From: AP-15 sp963698995
GTDB lineage: Bacteria; Pseudomonadota; Alphaproteobacteria; ATCC43930; CGMCC-115725
Length of the DNA: 64,000 nucleotides
Direction of reading: 5' to 3'
NCBI GenBank assembly: GCA_963698995.1
Contig: CAVOTD010000051.1
Location: 1-64,000, forward strand
Shown here: positions 18,041 to 27,206 of the stretch, piece by piece
Layout of the letters: every line of letters starts with the position of its first letter
How positions within the stretch are numbered: the stretch's first letter is position 1
Notes under the pieces: model-generated
Database searches by the model: none
Seen by the model: the letters and a program-made list of their open reading frames with translations, nothing else
Told to the model about the DNA's origin: nothing
Program-made: the position numbers and the translations under genes

Positions 18041-18174
18041 GGCAGCTCACCAATCAAATGTCTCACGACGTCATCCCTTCCGTCTCGATCGTGCGACTCG
18101 AGGAAGACAGTGGAACATCTGGATGCGCGCTGCAACCTGCGCGCGGGACCACCGGCGGTGCCGTGGGCAGCGGG

Positions 18175-21100
18175 TCATTGAATGCCGAGCGACCGCTCGA
18201 CCGGCGGCGGCACGCCAAAATTCGGCTGAAACAAGCGGCGCAGGAAGCCCGGAGCGAGAGCGCTCAGCGGATTGACCGAAACCTTGGGGTCGGCGGCCGA
18301 TCCGGTGACCCGGTAATTGGCGGCGAACAAGCCTTGCCCTTCGCCGCCGAGCAGCAGCGAACCGATTACCGGAATATTGCCGATGATCGAGTTCAGCGCG
18401 TAGGCCGGCACGATCGTGCCCTGCAGGTCGAGGCGGTCCCGACCGAGATCGGCGACGCCGTTGCTGGTGACACCGATCGCCCCGCCATAGGCGAGGAGAT
18501 TATCGAGCACGAGATGATTGTCGCTGTAAGCAAAGTCGCCGCGCAAAGTGCTGAACGGGATCCCCGAGCCGGCCAGCATGCTGCCCACGCCGCTAAACGA
18601 CGGCAGCGACAGAATGCGGGCAAACGCCGGTGCGCGGACCAGGCTGTAATCCTCGCCCTCGATGTGGCCGGCGACAACCTGCTTGCCGGCGCTATCCGAA
18701 ACCTGGCCGGTGATCGTCACCTGCCCGCCAACGATGTTGTCGCTGATGTCGAACAGGCTCAAGGTCGAACCGAGGTCGTCGGAGCGGAAGGTCAGGTTGC
18801 GGCGGCCTTGCTCGTTGGCGGAATGCAAGCTCAGCCGACGACCGTTGGGGAACCGCGCGTCGATCTGTGCCGCTCGCCAATCTGAACCCTCCCGGGACAG
18901 GCGCGCCGCAACATCGTTAACCTGGCGCTGCGGCCCGATGATCAAACGGTCGAGACTCGCGTCGATATGTAGGGACGGTTCCGTATCCGGGCCCTGGGGC
19001 GGGCTATTTTTGTGCAGATCCTTGATCCAACGCGACAGGTCGAGGCTCGGGCCACGGAGATCGACTTGCCAGCCGCCTTCCCGCTGACGCAGGACCGACC
19101 CCGTGACATCGTCGTCGGCAATGACCAAGCGCTGGACGTCGACCCGGTCGATGCGTCCGGTGGCGGGTTCGAGAGTCAAGGCGAACCTGCCGTCGAGCCC
19201 GGCTGCCTTGATCTCGATCTCCCTCAGCCGCGTGACTTGTTCGTCGTGGAGGTCAAGGACGAGCCTGGCGCTGGCAGGCGCACTGGGCGGCTTTTTCCAA
19301 CCCGCCTCGGCGACCGACAGGCTGGCCGAGCGCAGATCGAGGGTCGCATCGGCCTCGGCGTGCGTCGCATCGAAGACCCGGTACGTGAGATCGACCTCGA
19401 CCGGTCCGGCAACCCGGCCGGGCAGGAAATCGAGGGCCAGCCGCCGGCGCTGCTCGTCATTCAAGGTCAGAGCTACACGGTAACGCGCCCGCGCGCCGTT
19501 CGTCGGCTTGAAGAACAGGTTCGCGTCAATGCTCAACGGAACCCCGTCGAAGCGTGAGCTGCCTTGCAGGTGCGCCCCGGGCCGAGTGATCTCCAGCGCG
19601 AAGTTGCCGTCGGTCAGGTTGCGGTTCATCGCTACATTGGTGATCGCGGCGCCGCTCAGGCTAGCCTTCACGCCATATTGGACCTGATCGAGTCTGACGT
19701 CGTGCAACAGCGGCAGCTTGAAATGAACATTGGCCTCGGTTCGTCCGGCAACCTGGGTCGGATCGACCCCGATATCATGCGCATAGCGCAGCGGCTTGGC
19801 ATCGACGGTCTCGAGGATGTCCTGAATGGGTCCGGCGACGGCAAGGTCGATCGCGAGCCACTCGATCGATGCTCCGAGGTCGGTGATCTGCAGCGAGCCC
19901 CCGGTAATCTGGACGGATTTGACGCTTCCCCCGGTCGGCGTGAACAACAACTGCTTGTTGTTGAGCGTAGCGGTGAAGGTGACTTTTCGGGCTGGGTTGA
20001 GCCCTTGGAAATAGCTGATGGTGGCATCGTGGCAACGCATCGTTCCGTGCGCCGAGATGACCTCAGCCGAACGCGCCGCCGGGTTGACGGTGAGATCGAG
20101 CTGGACGGCCGCCTCGTCGAGAACGCCGTCATGGACATTGGCCAAGACCCAGCGCCGTCCGCCTTTGCTCAGGGCAGGCGGCCATAAGCTTTCAAACTTT
20201 GCCACCGGAACATCGGCGAGCTCGATCGCGAGCTTGCCGGGGATCGTGGACGGCAGCGCTTCGGTGCCGGCCACCATGGCCGGCGTCAGACCGGGGAGGC
20301 TGCCCCTGACGGTCAGCGTCGACCCGCCGCCGAGATCGAGATCGAGTTTCGCCAGCCGCAGCTCGCTGCTTTCCGGCGCATAAACGGCGCGCAGCGAGCC
20401 GCCCTGCAGCTCGAGGAAACCCTCGGGCAGCCGGTCGCTCCTGATCCGGCCATTCCCGAAGCGAAGATCGACGCGCACACCTTCATTTGTCAGCCCGGCA
20501 TCATTGAACCGGGCATCATTGAACCGGGCATCATTGATCCCGGCGAGGTTGAGCCGCGTCGCAAAGGTTCCGGACACTGGGAAATCGGCGACGGCGAGCG
20601 GACCGAATTGGGGAGCGAGCGATGCCAGCGCCGCGGGCGCCAATGCCCCGATCTCGACCGTGAGATCGAGTGCGCGCTCACGGGATGAGTAGCGATACCA
20701 GCCATGCAGCTCGGGCTTGTCCCGCCCGATCGGAAGCGCCAGCGACAGATCGCCGGCGAGGCCGCCGGCGTCGCGGTCGAGCCAGGCATCGACACGATCG
20801 GCCTGCCACCGCTGGCCGCGCTGCCGATCGTCGAGGACGAGCGTGGCATTGCGAATGACGATCCGACGCATCAGGCCAAGGGGACCGTTGGGGTGCGGCG
20901 GACCAGCTAGTTGGTCGAAAATTTCGGGCCCGCCGCCCGGCGTCGCGGCGTCTTCGTCGCCGAGACGAAAGCGGATCGCTCCGGCCTCGTCGCGAACCAA
21001 GCGCACTACGGGCCGCTCGACAGTGAGCGCCGTCGGCGCCACTTGGCCACCCAACAGCGAGCGCAGGCTGAAACTCGCCAACATGTCCGGAAACGCGGCG

Positions 21101-21414
21101 AGCGGCTCCCCATCCGTCTGCGCGACACGGACGCCCTCGAGCCGGAGATCGAGCTGACCGGTTTCGCGGTCGATGTCGAGCCGTCCTCCGGAGATCGTGA
21201 TGTGCATCCCGCCGGCATACCGATTCAGCGCTGCCTCGACAAAAGGGGTCAGCCGGTCGAGGTCGATCGGGCCCTGCAAAAGGCGCCACAGGCCGAACCC
21301 GCACAACAGGATCGATGCCGCGGCGATTGCGCCCGACCACACCAGGATACGGTGGACGCTTCGACCGAATGTTATCGGCGCGGAACGGCGGAGCTGGGAG
21401 CCGCTGCCGGGCAT
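18175..21414 (-). CDS. Large AsmA-like (DUF3971/YhdP-type) envelope protein
   Basis: About 1079 residues from ATG 21414. One N-terminal membrane anchor (RILVWSGAIAAASILLCGFGLWRLL) is followed by a very long periplasmic region made of beta-strand repeats. A DUF3971-like part lies in the middle, and the C-terminus (GIGVTSNGVADLGRDRLDLQGTIVPAYALNSIIGNIPVIGSLLLGG) is the AsmA/YhdP C-terminal signature. Such proteins form bridge-like grooves across the periplasm and are linked to phospholipid transport to the outer membrane. In-frame upstream codons overlap glnE, so the true start may be a little further upstream. It is divergent from glnE. A short in-frame 15-base tandem repeat lies near residues 292-306. 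Confidence 0.8.
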   Translation of the reverse strand: MPGSGSQLRRSAPITFGRSVHRILVWSGAIAAASILLCGFGLWRLLQGPIDLDRLTPFVEAALNRYAGGMHITISGGRLDIDRETGQLDLRLEGVRVAQTDGEPLAAFPDMLASFSLRSLLGGQVAPTALTVERPVVRLVRDEAGAIRFRLGDEDAATPGGGPEIFDQLAGPPHPNGPLGLMRRIVIRNATLVLDDRQRGQRWQADRVDAWLDRDAGGLAGDLSLALPIGRDKPELHGWYRYSSRERALDLTVEIGALAPAALASLAPQFGPLAVADFPVSGTFATRLNLAGINDARFNDARFNDAGLTNEGVRVDLRFGNGRIRSDRLPEGFLELQGGSLRAVYAPESSELRLAKLDLDLGGGSTLTVRGSLPGLTPAMVAGTEALPSTIPGKLAIELADVPVAKFESLWPPALSKGGRRWVLANVHDGVLDEAAVQLDLTVNPAARSAEVISAHGTMRCHDATISYFQGLNPARKVTFTATLNNKQLLFTPTGGSVKSVQITGGSLQITDLGASIEWLAIDLAVAGPIQDILETVDAKPLRYAHDIGVDPTQVAGRTEANVHFKLPLLHDVRLDQVQYGVKASLSGAAITNVAMNRNLTDGNFALEITRPGAHLQGSSRFDGVPLSIDANLFFKPTNGARARYRVALTLNDEQRRRLALDFLPGRVAGPVEVDLTYRVFDATHAEADATLDLRSASLSVAEAGWKKPPSAPASARLVLDLHDEQVTRLREIEIKAAGLDGRFALTLEPATGRIDRVDVQRLVIADDDVTGSVLRQREGGWQVDLRGPSLDLSRWIKDLHKNSPPQGPDTEPSLHIDASLDRLIIGPQRQVNDVAARLSREGSDWRAAQIDARFPNGRRLSLHSANEQGRRNLTFRSDDLGSTLSLFDISDNIVGGQVTITGQVSDSAGKQVVAGHIEGEDYSLVRAPAFARILSLPSFSGVGSMLAGSGIPFSTLRGDFAYSDNHLVLDNLLAYGGAIGVTSNGVADLGRDRLDLQGTIVPAYALNSIIGNIPVIGSLLLGGEGQGLFAANYRVTGSAADPKVSVNPLSALAPGFLRRLFQPNFGVPPPVERSLGIQ
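20497..20541. repeat. Three tandem 15-base repeats inside the AsmA-like gene
   Basis: The unit GGCATCATTGAACCG occurs at 20497 and 20512, with a third diverged copy (last bases TCCC) at 20527. On the coding strand they translate to INDARFNDARFNDAGL, an in-frame expansion of FNDAR. As the unit is five codons, gain or loss of copies would not disturb the frame. Confidence 0.85.
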
Positions 21415-21530
21415 CTCGACGCCCTGCGCAAGGTCAGCGCAGGGCGGGCCGGCATCCCGGGTTGCGATCGTCTCGTCTTGACCGGGGACGCCCGACTCGC
21501 CAGTCTCGGCGCCCTCGCTGAGCCTACGGG

Positions 21531-24518
21531 ATGAAACTGTTATCTCACCTCTCCCCGGATGGTCGCGGACTCCCAGAACCGGGCGACGCCCGCAGGCTCG
21601 CCCTTGGTTTCGAAGCCTGGAACGAGGCTCTCGCCGCAGCATCGCGTGACCCCGCCTCGGACATCGCCCGAAATTGGAGCGGCGCAGACCCCGGCAAACG
21701 CCTGCTCGCGTCGATTTTCGGCAACAGCCCCTATCTCAGCAGCATCGCAGTTAAAGAATGGCCGATGCTGAACCGCCTCGTCGAGGTCGGTGTCGACGCG
21801 CTGTTCGAGGAAATCGTCGCCGTCATCGAAACGACCAACGATCTGGGTGAAGATACGGCGGCCTTGATGCGGCGTCTGCGAATTACCAAGCGGCGCATCG
21901 CCTTCGTCGCCGCCGTGGCCGAGTTTGGCGGCGTCTGGTCCCTCGAACAGCAGACCAGCGCCCTCAGCCGGTTTGCCGAGGCGGCCCTCGGCGCAGCTCT
22001 GCGCCATTTGCTGCATGCGGCCGCTCGCAAAGGGGTAATCGTGCTCCCTGCTCCGGAAAACCCGGAGCAGGGCACCGGGCTCTTTGTGCTCGGGATGGGA
22101 AAGCTCGGCGGACATGAGCTGAACTACTCCAGCGACATCGATCTGATCGTGTTCTATGAAGCGAGTCTGGCGAAGGTAACTGCGCGTGACGGCATCCAGT
22201 CCTTCTTTGTTCGCCTCACGCGCGATCTGGTGCGCATTCTGGAGGAACACACCGGGGATGGATATGCGTTCCGTACCGATCTGAGGCTACGCCCCGATCC
22301 GGCATCCACGCCGCTGGCGATGTCGGTTGCCGCCGCTCTCGCCTACTACGAGAGCGTCGGCCAAAATTGGGAACGCGCAGCGCTAATCAAGGCGCGTCCG
22401 GTCGCCGGCGATCGGGTTGCCGGGCAGCGCTTTCTGGACGAGCTGCGACCGTTCATCTGGCGAAAGAACCTCGACTTCGCGGCGATCCAGGACATCCATT
22501 CCATTAAGCGCCAGATCGATGCGCATCGCGGCGGCGGGCAAATCGCGGTCGAGGGGCACGACATCAAGACCGGCCGCGGCGGGATTCGCGAGATCGAGTT
22601 CTTTGCACAGACCCAGCAGCTGATCTGGGGCGGCCGGCTGCTTGAGCTGCGGGTTGGGCCGACTTGCGAAGCGCTGCGTCGGCTCGCCGCCGCCGGCCGC
22701 ATCGACCCCGCCACCGCGGCGCGGCTGATCGAGGATTACCGCTTCCTGCGGCGCCTCGAGCATCGCTTGCAGATGGTCGACGACGCGCAGACCCATACGC
22801 TGCCGTCTGACCGTGCCGGGATCGAGCGGATCGCCGTGTTCCTTGGTTACGCCCGGACCGAGGAATTCGTCGTCGATCTGCATTCTCACCTCGCCTCGGT
22901 CGAAAAGCATTACGCCGAGCTCTTCGAGTATGCCCCGACCCTTGCCGGCCCGGGCAATTTGGTTTTTACCGGCGCCGAGGATGATCGCGAAACCTTACAA
23001 ACCCTTGCGCAGCTCGGCTTTGCCGAGCCGGCTGCGGTCGCCGCGCTGGTGCGCAGCTGGCATCATGGCAGGATGCGGGCGACCCGCAGCCAGCGGGCGC
23101 GCGAGATCTTGACCGAGCTCGTGCCCGACTTGCTGCGCATATTCGGCGCCACCCCGCACCCGGACACCGCGCTGCGGCGGTTTGACCAATTCCTGTCGCA
23201 CCTCGCTGCGGGTGTGCAGGTGTTTTCACTGTTCCACGCCAATCCCGGGCTTCTGGCGCTGGTCGCCGAGGTCATGGCGGGAGCGCCACAATTGGCCGAG
23301 CGTCTGGCCCAGCATCCGGCTCTGCTTGACGCGGTGCTGACCGAAGGTTTCTTCGCTCCGCTGCCCGACCGACCCGCGCTTGCTGCTGATCTGAGCCGGA
23401 TGCTGGCAGGTGCGCGCGATTTCGAAGATGCCCTCGATGCGCTGCGGCGCTGGGCCGGGGAGCGGCAATTTCAGGTATGCGTCCAGCTGCTGCGCCGCGC
23501 ACTCGACGGCGCAGCAGCCGGTGCGGCGCTGGCTGACATCGCCGAGGCGGCGCTTGCCTCGCTGCTCCCGGTGGTCGAGGGGGAGTTCGCCAAACGCCAT
23601 GGCCGGATAGCCGGAGGCCGGTTCGCGGTGATCGGGATGGGACGTCTCGGCAGCCGCGAGATGACCCTCGCCTCCGATCTGGATCTGATCCTGATCTATG
23701 ACACCCCACCCGGCGCAGAGGCGTCCGACGGGATGCACCCGCTGCCGGTTGCCGCTTATTATGCGCGGCTGAGCCAACGGCTGATCGGCGCGATCACCGC
23801 ATTGACCGCCGAGGGGCGGCTTTACGCGGTCGATATGCGATTGAGGCCCTCGGGCGAAGCTGGGCCGATAGCCTCACACTTCGTCGGATTTGCGCGTTAC
23901 CAGCGCGAAGCCGCATGGACCTGGGAGCATATGGCGCTGACCCGCGCCCGGCCGGTGGCGGGTGACAGTGTGTTGTGCCGGCAGATCTTGGCGCGCCTGG
24001 AGCAGGTGCTGAGCGCCCCGCGCGATCCCCGAAGACTCGTCATCGACGTCGCAGACATGCGTCGGCGGATCGCCGAAGAGAACCCGCAGCCGTCTACCTG
24101 GGATCTCAAGAACCGTCGCGGCGGGCTGATCGATCTCGAATTCATCGTCCAGTACTCGATGCTGCGGCACGCCGCAACATCCCCGCAGATCCTGCGGCGT
24201 GGCACTGCGCACGCCCTCAATAGCCTGGGCCTAGCGGGGTGGCTGTCACCGCGGGCGCAGCGCGAGCTGGGCGCGGCGGCCGTGCTCTTCCGCGATGTCC
24301 AGGCCGTCCTCGCCCTGCTCGGTGATGGGTTGCCGGCAACCGCCACGCTTGCCAAGCCCGACGCTACCACCCTCGCGCGCTGCGTCGGCGCGGTTGACTC
24401 CGCCAAGCTCGACGCAGATATCAGCGACGCCATGGGGCGCGTTCGCAGCTGGTATCAGTGCCTGATTGACCGGCCGGCCCGGCGCGCGCGAGACGAGACA
24501 GGAGAGCGCGAACGATGA
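21531..24518 (+). CDS. glnE: Bifunctional glutamine synthetase adenylyltransferase/adenylyl-removing enzyme
   Basis: 995 residues, the usual length. It attaches AMP to and removes it from glutamine synthetase in response to PII and glutamine. There are two nucleotidyltransferase domains. The N-terminal deadenylylating one has GMGKLGGHELNYSSDIDLIVFYE near residue 200. The C-terminal adenylylating one has GMGRLGSREMTLASDLDLILIYD near 713. Each has the DxD metal pair, and the two are separated by a helical regulatory region. The second-domain helix GRLYAVDMRLRPSGEAGP is also characteristic. The last codon overlaps the bcp start (ATGA), so the two are translationally coupled. It is divergent from the AsmA-like gene. 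Confidence 0.96.
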   Translation: MKLLSHLSPDGRGLPEPGDARRLALGFEAWNEALAAASRDPASDIARNWSGADPGKRLLASIFGNSPYLSSIAVKEWPMLNRLVEVGVDALFEEIVAVIETTNDLGEDTAALMRRLRITKRRIAFVAAVAEFGGVWSLEQQTSALSRFAEAALGAALRHLLHAAARKGVIVLPAPENPEQGTGLFVLGMGKLGGHELNYSSDIDLIVFYEASLAKVTARDGIQSFFVRLTRDLVRILEEHTGDGYAFRTDLRLRPDPASTPLAMSVAAALAYYESVGQNWERAALIKARPVAGDRVAGQRFLDELRPFIWRKNLDFAAIQDIHSIKRQIDAHRGGGQIAVEGHDIKTGRGGIREIEFFAQTQQLIWGGRLLELRVGPTCEALRRLAAAGRIDPATAARLIEDYRFLRRLEHRLQMVDDAQTHTLPSDRAGIERIAVFLGYARTEEFVVDLHSHLASVEKHYAELFEYAPTLAGPGNLVFTGAEDDRETLQTLAQLGFAEPAAVAALVRSWHHGRMRATRSQRAREILTELVPDLLRIFGATPHPDTALRRFDQFLSHLAAGVQVFSLFHANPGLLALVAEVMAGAPQLAERLAQHPALLDAVLTEGFFAPLPDRPALAADLSRMLAGARDFEDALDALRRWAGERQFQVCVQLLRRALDGAAAGAALADIAEAALASLLPVVEGEFAKRHGRIAGGRFAVIGMGRLGSREMTLASDLDLILIYDTPPGAEASDGMHPLPVAAYYARLSQRLIGAITALTAEGRLYAVDMRLRPSGEAGPIASHFVGFARYQREAAWTWEHMALTRARPVAGDSVLCRQILARLEQVLSAPRDPRRLVIDVADMRRRIAEENPQPSTWDLKNRRGGLIDLEFIVQYSMLRHAATSPQILRRGTAHALNSLGLAGWLSPRAQRELGAAAVLFRDVQAVLALLGDGLPATATLAKPDATTLARCVGAVDSAKLDADISDAMGRVRSWYQCLIDRPARRARDETGERER

Positions 24519-24979
24519 GTGTCGAAATCGGCGACAAGGCACCGGATTTCACGCTGCCGACCGACGGCCACGGCAGTATCAAATTGTCGCAGCTCAAGGG
24601 CAAAAAGGTGGTGCTCTATTTTTATCCCAAGGACGATACCTCGGGGTGTACCGCGGAGGCGTGCGGGTTTCGCAATTCATTCCCGGATTATGGCGGGGCC
24701 GGTGCGGTGGTGATCGGCATCTCGAAAGACTCGGTCGCTTCACATGACAAATTCAAGAAAAAGCACGTACTGCCGTTCATTCTTGCGTCCGACGAGGGTG
24801 CGGATGTCTGCGAGAAATACGGCGTCTGGGTCGAGAAGAGTATGTATGGGCGCAAATACATGGGCATCGAGCGCTGCACCTTTCTGATCGATGATGGGGG
24901 CGTCGTCCGCGGCGCCTGGCATAAGGTCAGGGTGCCGGGTCATGTCGCCGAAGTGCTGAAAGCAGCGCGCGCGCTCTGA
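24515..24979 (+). CDS. bcp: Thioredoxin-dependent peroxiredoxin of the BCP/PrxQ type
   Basis: 154 residues. Reduces hydroperoxides using thioredoxin. The active-site loop is YFYPKDDTSGCTAEACGF, with the peroxidatic Cys45 and the resolving Cys50 five residues later, the atypical two-cysteine arrangement of PrxQ. The fold's IGISKDSVASHDKFKKKHVLPF and the conserved IERCTFLIDDGGVV follow. It starts inside the glnE stop codon and is therefore translated from the same message. Confidence 0.93.
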   Translation: MSVEIGDKAPDFTLPTDGHGSIKLSQLKGKKVVLYFYPKDDTSGCTAEACGFRNSFPDYGGAGAVVIGISKDSVASHDKFKKKHVLPFILASDEGADVCEKYGVWVEKSMYGRKYMGIERCTFLIDDGGVVRGAWHKVRVPGHVAEVLKAARAL

Positions 24980-25141
24980 AATCGACCATTATCGGCGCCA
25001 CTCAGCCATTCCGAGGCGCGGGCATCGCCCGCGAGCCCGGTATAGGAACATCGGCTCAAAAGGAAGGCAAAGGTCGGTGTTCGTGGCTTCCGGGCCTGCC
25101 CGTCCAGGGCATCTTGGAATAACCTGACTCAGAACTCCGAG

Positions 25142-26005
25142 GTGACAGCAGACATCACCTTGACCGCCGGCGCAGTGGCGATCCTGACAACGGCCAACTC
25201 GGCAGCGAAGGCCTCGGCCAGTTGCCGGCTCGCGGCGCTGTGGCGCGCCGGTGCGGTCGGGGTCGGTCATGCCCTGCCGCCGCCGCGGCCATCCCGGCCC
25301 GACCGGCCGTTGTTGCGCTCGCCCAGGGAGATGCCAAAGCGGCGGTCCTTCGGCTCGCCGGCGGGGCGCGTCGCGCTCCTCCATGCGCTCGCCCATATCG
25401 AACTCAACGCGATCGACCTCGGCTGGGACATCGTCGCGCGCTTCGCGGGCGAAGAATTGCCGCGTGAATTCTTCGACGATTGGGTCGCAGTGGCCGCCGA
25501 TGAGGCGCTCCATTTCGAACTGTTGGTGCGGCGGCTCGGCGATTTCGGCGCCCGCTACGGGGATCTGCCGGCTCATGACGGGCTTTGGGAAGCGGCGGCG
25601 GCGACCGCCAACGACCTGCTCGCCCGGCTCGCGGTAGTGCCCCTCGTGCTCGAGGCACGCGGGCTCGACGTGACCCCGCAGATGGTGGCTCGGTTGGAGC
25701 AAGCCGGCGATCTGCAAAGCGCTGCGTTGCTGCGCCGCATTTATACCGACGAAATCGCTCACGTAGCCGCCGGGGTGCGGTGGTTCGACAGGCTGTGCCA
25801 TAGCCGCGCCCTGATCCCGGAGAAAGTGTTTCATTATTGCGTCCAGCGCTACTTCAAAGGCGATCTGAAGCCGCCGTTCAACCATGGCGCGCGCGCCGCC
25901 GCCGGGTTTCCCGCGAACTATTATGAGCCGCTCGCCCTCGTCGGCGGAGCAGTTGGATTGATTACTCGCCGGCGGGTTCGAGACGGCGCTGCGCCTCCTC
26001 GTTGA
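25142..26005 (+). CDS. DUF455 ferritin-like protein
   Basis: 287 residues from GTG 25142. The core ALLHALAHIELNAIDLGWDIVARF, then WVAVAADEALHFELLVRRL, then LRRIYTDEIAHVAAGVRWF contains the E..H pairs of a ferritin-like di-iron four-helix bundle. These are the defining features of DUF455. The family is related to tRNA hydroxylase MiaE-type proteins, but its reaction is not established. An internal stretch GAVGVGHALPPPRPSRPDRP is Pro/Arg-rich, as in other members. It lies on the same strand after bcp, with a 162-base gap that holds no other gene. The last 44 bases overlap the 3' end of the convergent ion-channel gene. Confidence 0.82.
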   Translation: MTADITLTAGAVAILTTANSAAKASASCRLAALWRAGAVGVGHALPPPRPSRPDRPLLRSPREMPKRRSFGSPAGRVALLHALAHIELNAIDLGWDIVARFAGEELPREFFDDWVAVAADEALHFELLVRRLGDFGARYGDLPAHDGLWEAAAATANDLLARLAVVPLVLEARGLDVTPQMVARLEQAGDLQSAALLRRIYTDEIAHVAAGVRWFDRLCHSRALIPEKVFHYCVQRYFKGDLKPPFNHGARAAAGFPANYYEPLALVGGAVGLITRRRVRDGAAPPR

Positions 26006-27098
26006 TGATTCGGGCGAGCCCTGGCTGTCGGCCGATCAGTTCGCGGAAATCGACGATGTCGAGGCTGAGCAGCGTGCAAGGCTGTCTGGCAACAACGGTC
26101 GCGGTGCGTCTGCCGCCGGTCAACAATGCAATTTCGCCAAAGAACTCGCCAGCCCCAAGATTTACCGGCTCCCTCTCCAAGCGGATCTCGACTTCGCCTG
26201 AGGCAACGAAATACATGCAATCGCCGCGGTCGCCGCGTCGGACGATCACGGCGCCGGCAGGATATTCGCGCGGGCGCAGCAGACCTGCGACATCGGCGAT
26301 GGTCGAAGCGCCGATATCGTGCAAGAACGGAACCTTGGCGACGAGGTCCCAGGTTCGCAGGAACTCGCGGCGCCGCGTCTCCTCGGCAAAGCCCGTCGCA
26401 AGAATACCGGCCCACAACGCGAAGACGATGATGCCGCTGACCATGACGACCCCGGCCAGCAGCCGTCCGGGCGGCGTTAGCGGAATGACGTCGCCGTAGC
26501 CGGTCGTCGTCAAGGTCACGATCGCCCACCACAGCGCCGCCGGGATCGAGCCGAAGACGTCGGGCTGCGCGGCGCGTTCCAGCAGATAGGCAAGGCTCGC
26601 AGCGAGGAGCAGAACGATACAGAAACCGAGCAGCACCGACAGCAGCGCATGCCGGGCATCGCTGATTACCCGTTGCAGACTGGCGAGACCGGGCGAATAC
26701 CGCACCAGTTTGAAGATCCAGACGAAGCCGAAAAGGCTTGCGTAATCGGGCTCGAATACGAGGTCGAGCATGCCCGGTAGAGCCCCGACGAGGTCGCAGA
26801 TGCCGCCGATCGAAATGGCCCAGGCGAGGCGCGAGCGCCATGCCCCGCGGTGGTCGCCGCCAGGCGCCGCGGGTGCGGCCAAGAGGCGCAACACGTATTC
26901 GGCGAAAAAGAAGGCACAAACGATCCGGAACCCGCGATCGAGCGCGTCGGCCCAGGCAATCCGCCAAGCCGTCTCGGTGTCGGCAATCATGATGCCGATG
27001 CCGGCCGCGACCATGGCATGATGGACGCCGCGAAACACTCGGGCGGCAGTCCCGGAGGTCTCGGGGTCGAGCAGCTGGTAGAGGCGCTCGCGGCCCAT
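25962..27098 (-). CDS. Cyclic-nucleotide-binding voltage-gated-like potassium channel
   Basis: About 378 residues from ATG 27098 (an upstream in-frame codon would add an implausible Cys/Arg-rich leader). Six membrane segments are visible. The S5-S6 pore has the selectivity filter TLTTTGYGD. After a linker comes a cyclic-nucleotide-binding domain (YPAGAVIVRRGDRGDCMYFVASGEVEI, GEFFGEIALLTGGRRTATVVA) with the phosphate-cassette glutamate and arginine. This is the architecture of bacterial CNG channels such as MloK1. It would couple cAMP or cGMP to K+ flux at the inner membrane. It is divergent, with a 108-base gap, from the nucleotide-sugar dehydratase gene, and lies 2 kb from a nucleotide cyclase gene. 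Confidence 0.9.
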   Translation of the reverse strand: MGRERLYQLLDPETSGTAARVFRGVHHAMVAAGIGIMIADTETAWRIAWADALDRGFRIVCAFFFAEYVLRLLAAPAAPGGDHRGAWRSRLAWAISIGGICDLVGALPGMLDLVFEPDYASLFGFVWIFKLVRYSPGLASLQRVISDARHALLSVLLGFCIVLLLAASLAYLLERAAQPDVFGSIPAALWWAIVTLTTTGYGDVIPLTPPGRLLAGVVMVSGIIVFALWAGILATGFAEETRRREFLRTWDLVAKVPFLHDIGASTIADVAGLLRPREYPAGAVIVRRGDRGDCMYFVASGEVEIRLEREPVNLGAGEFFGEIALLTGGRRTATVVARQPCTLLSLDIVDFRELIGRQPGLARIINEEAQRRLEPAGE

Positions 27099-27206
27099 CC
27101 TATATTCTAAGCAGCGGACAGTTCCGCTGGAACAGCGCCGGCCGATCGGACGGCGGCATTTCCCGCAACCGATGTTTCCTGATATAGGGACGGAACCTAT
27201 CGGGGG

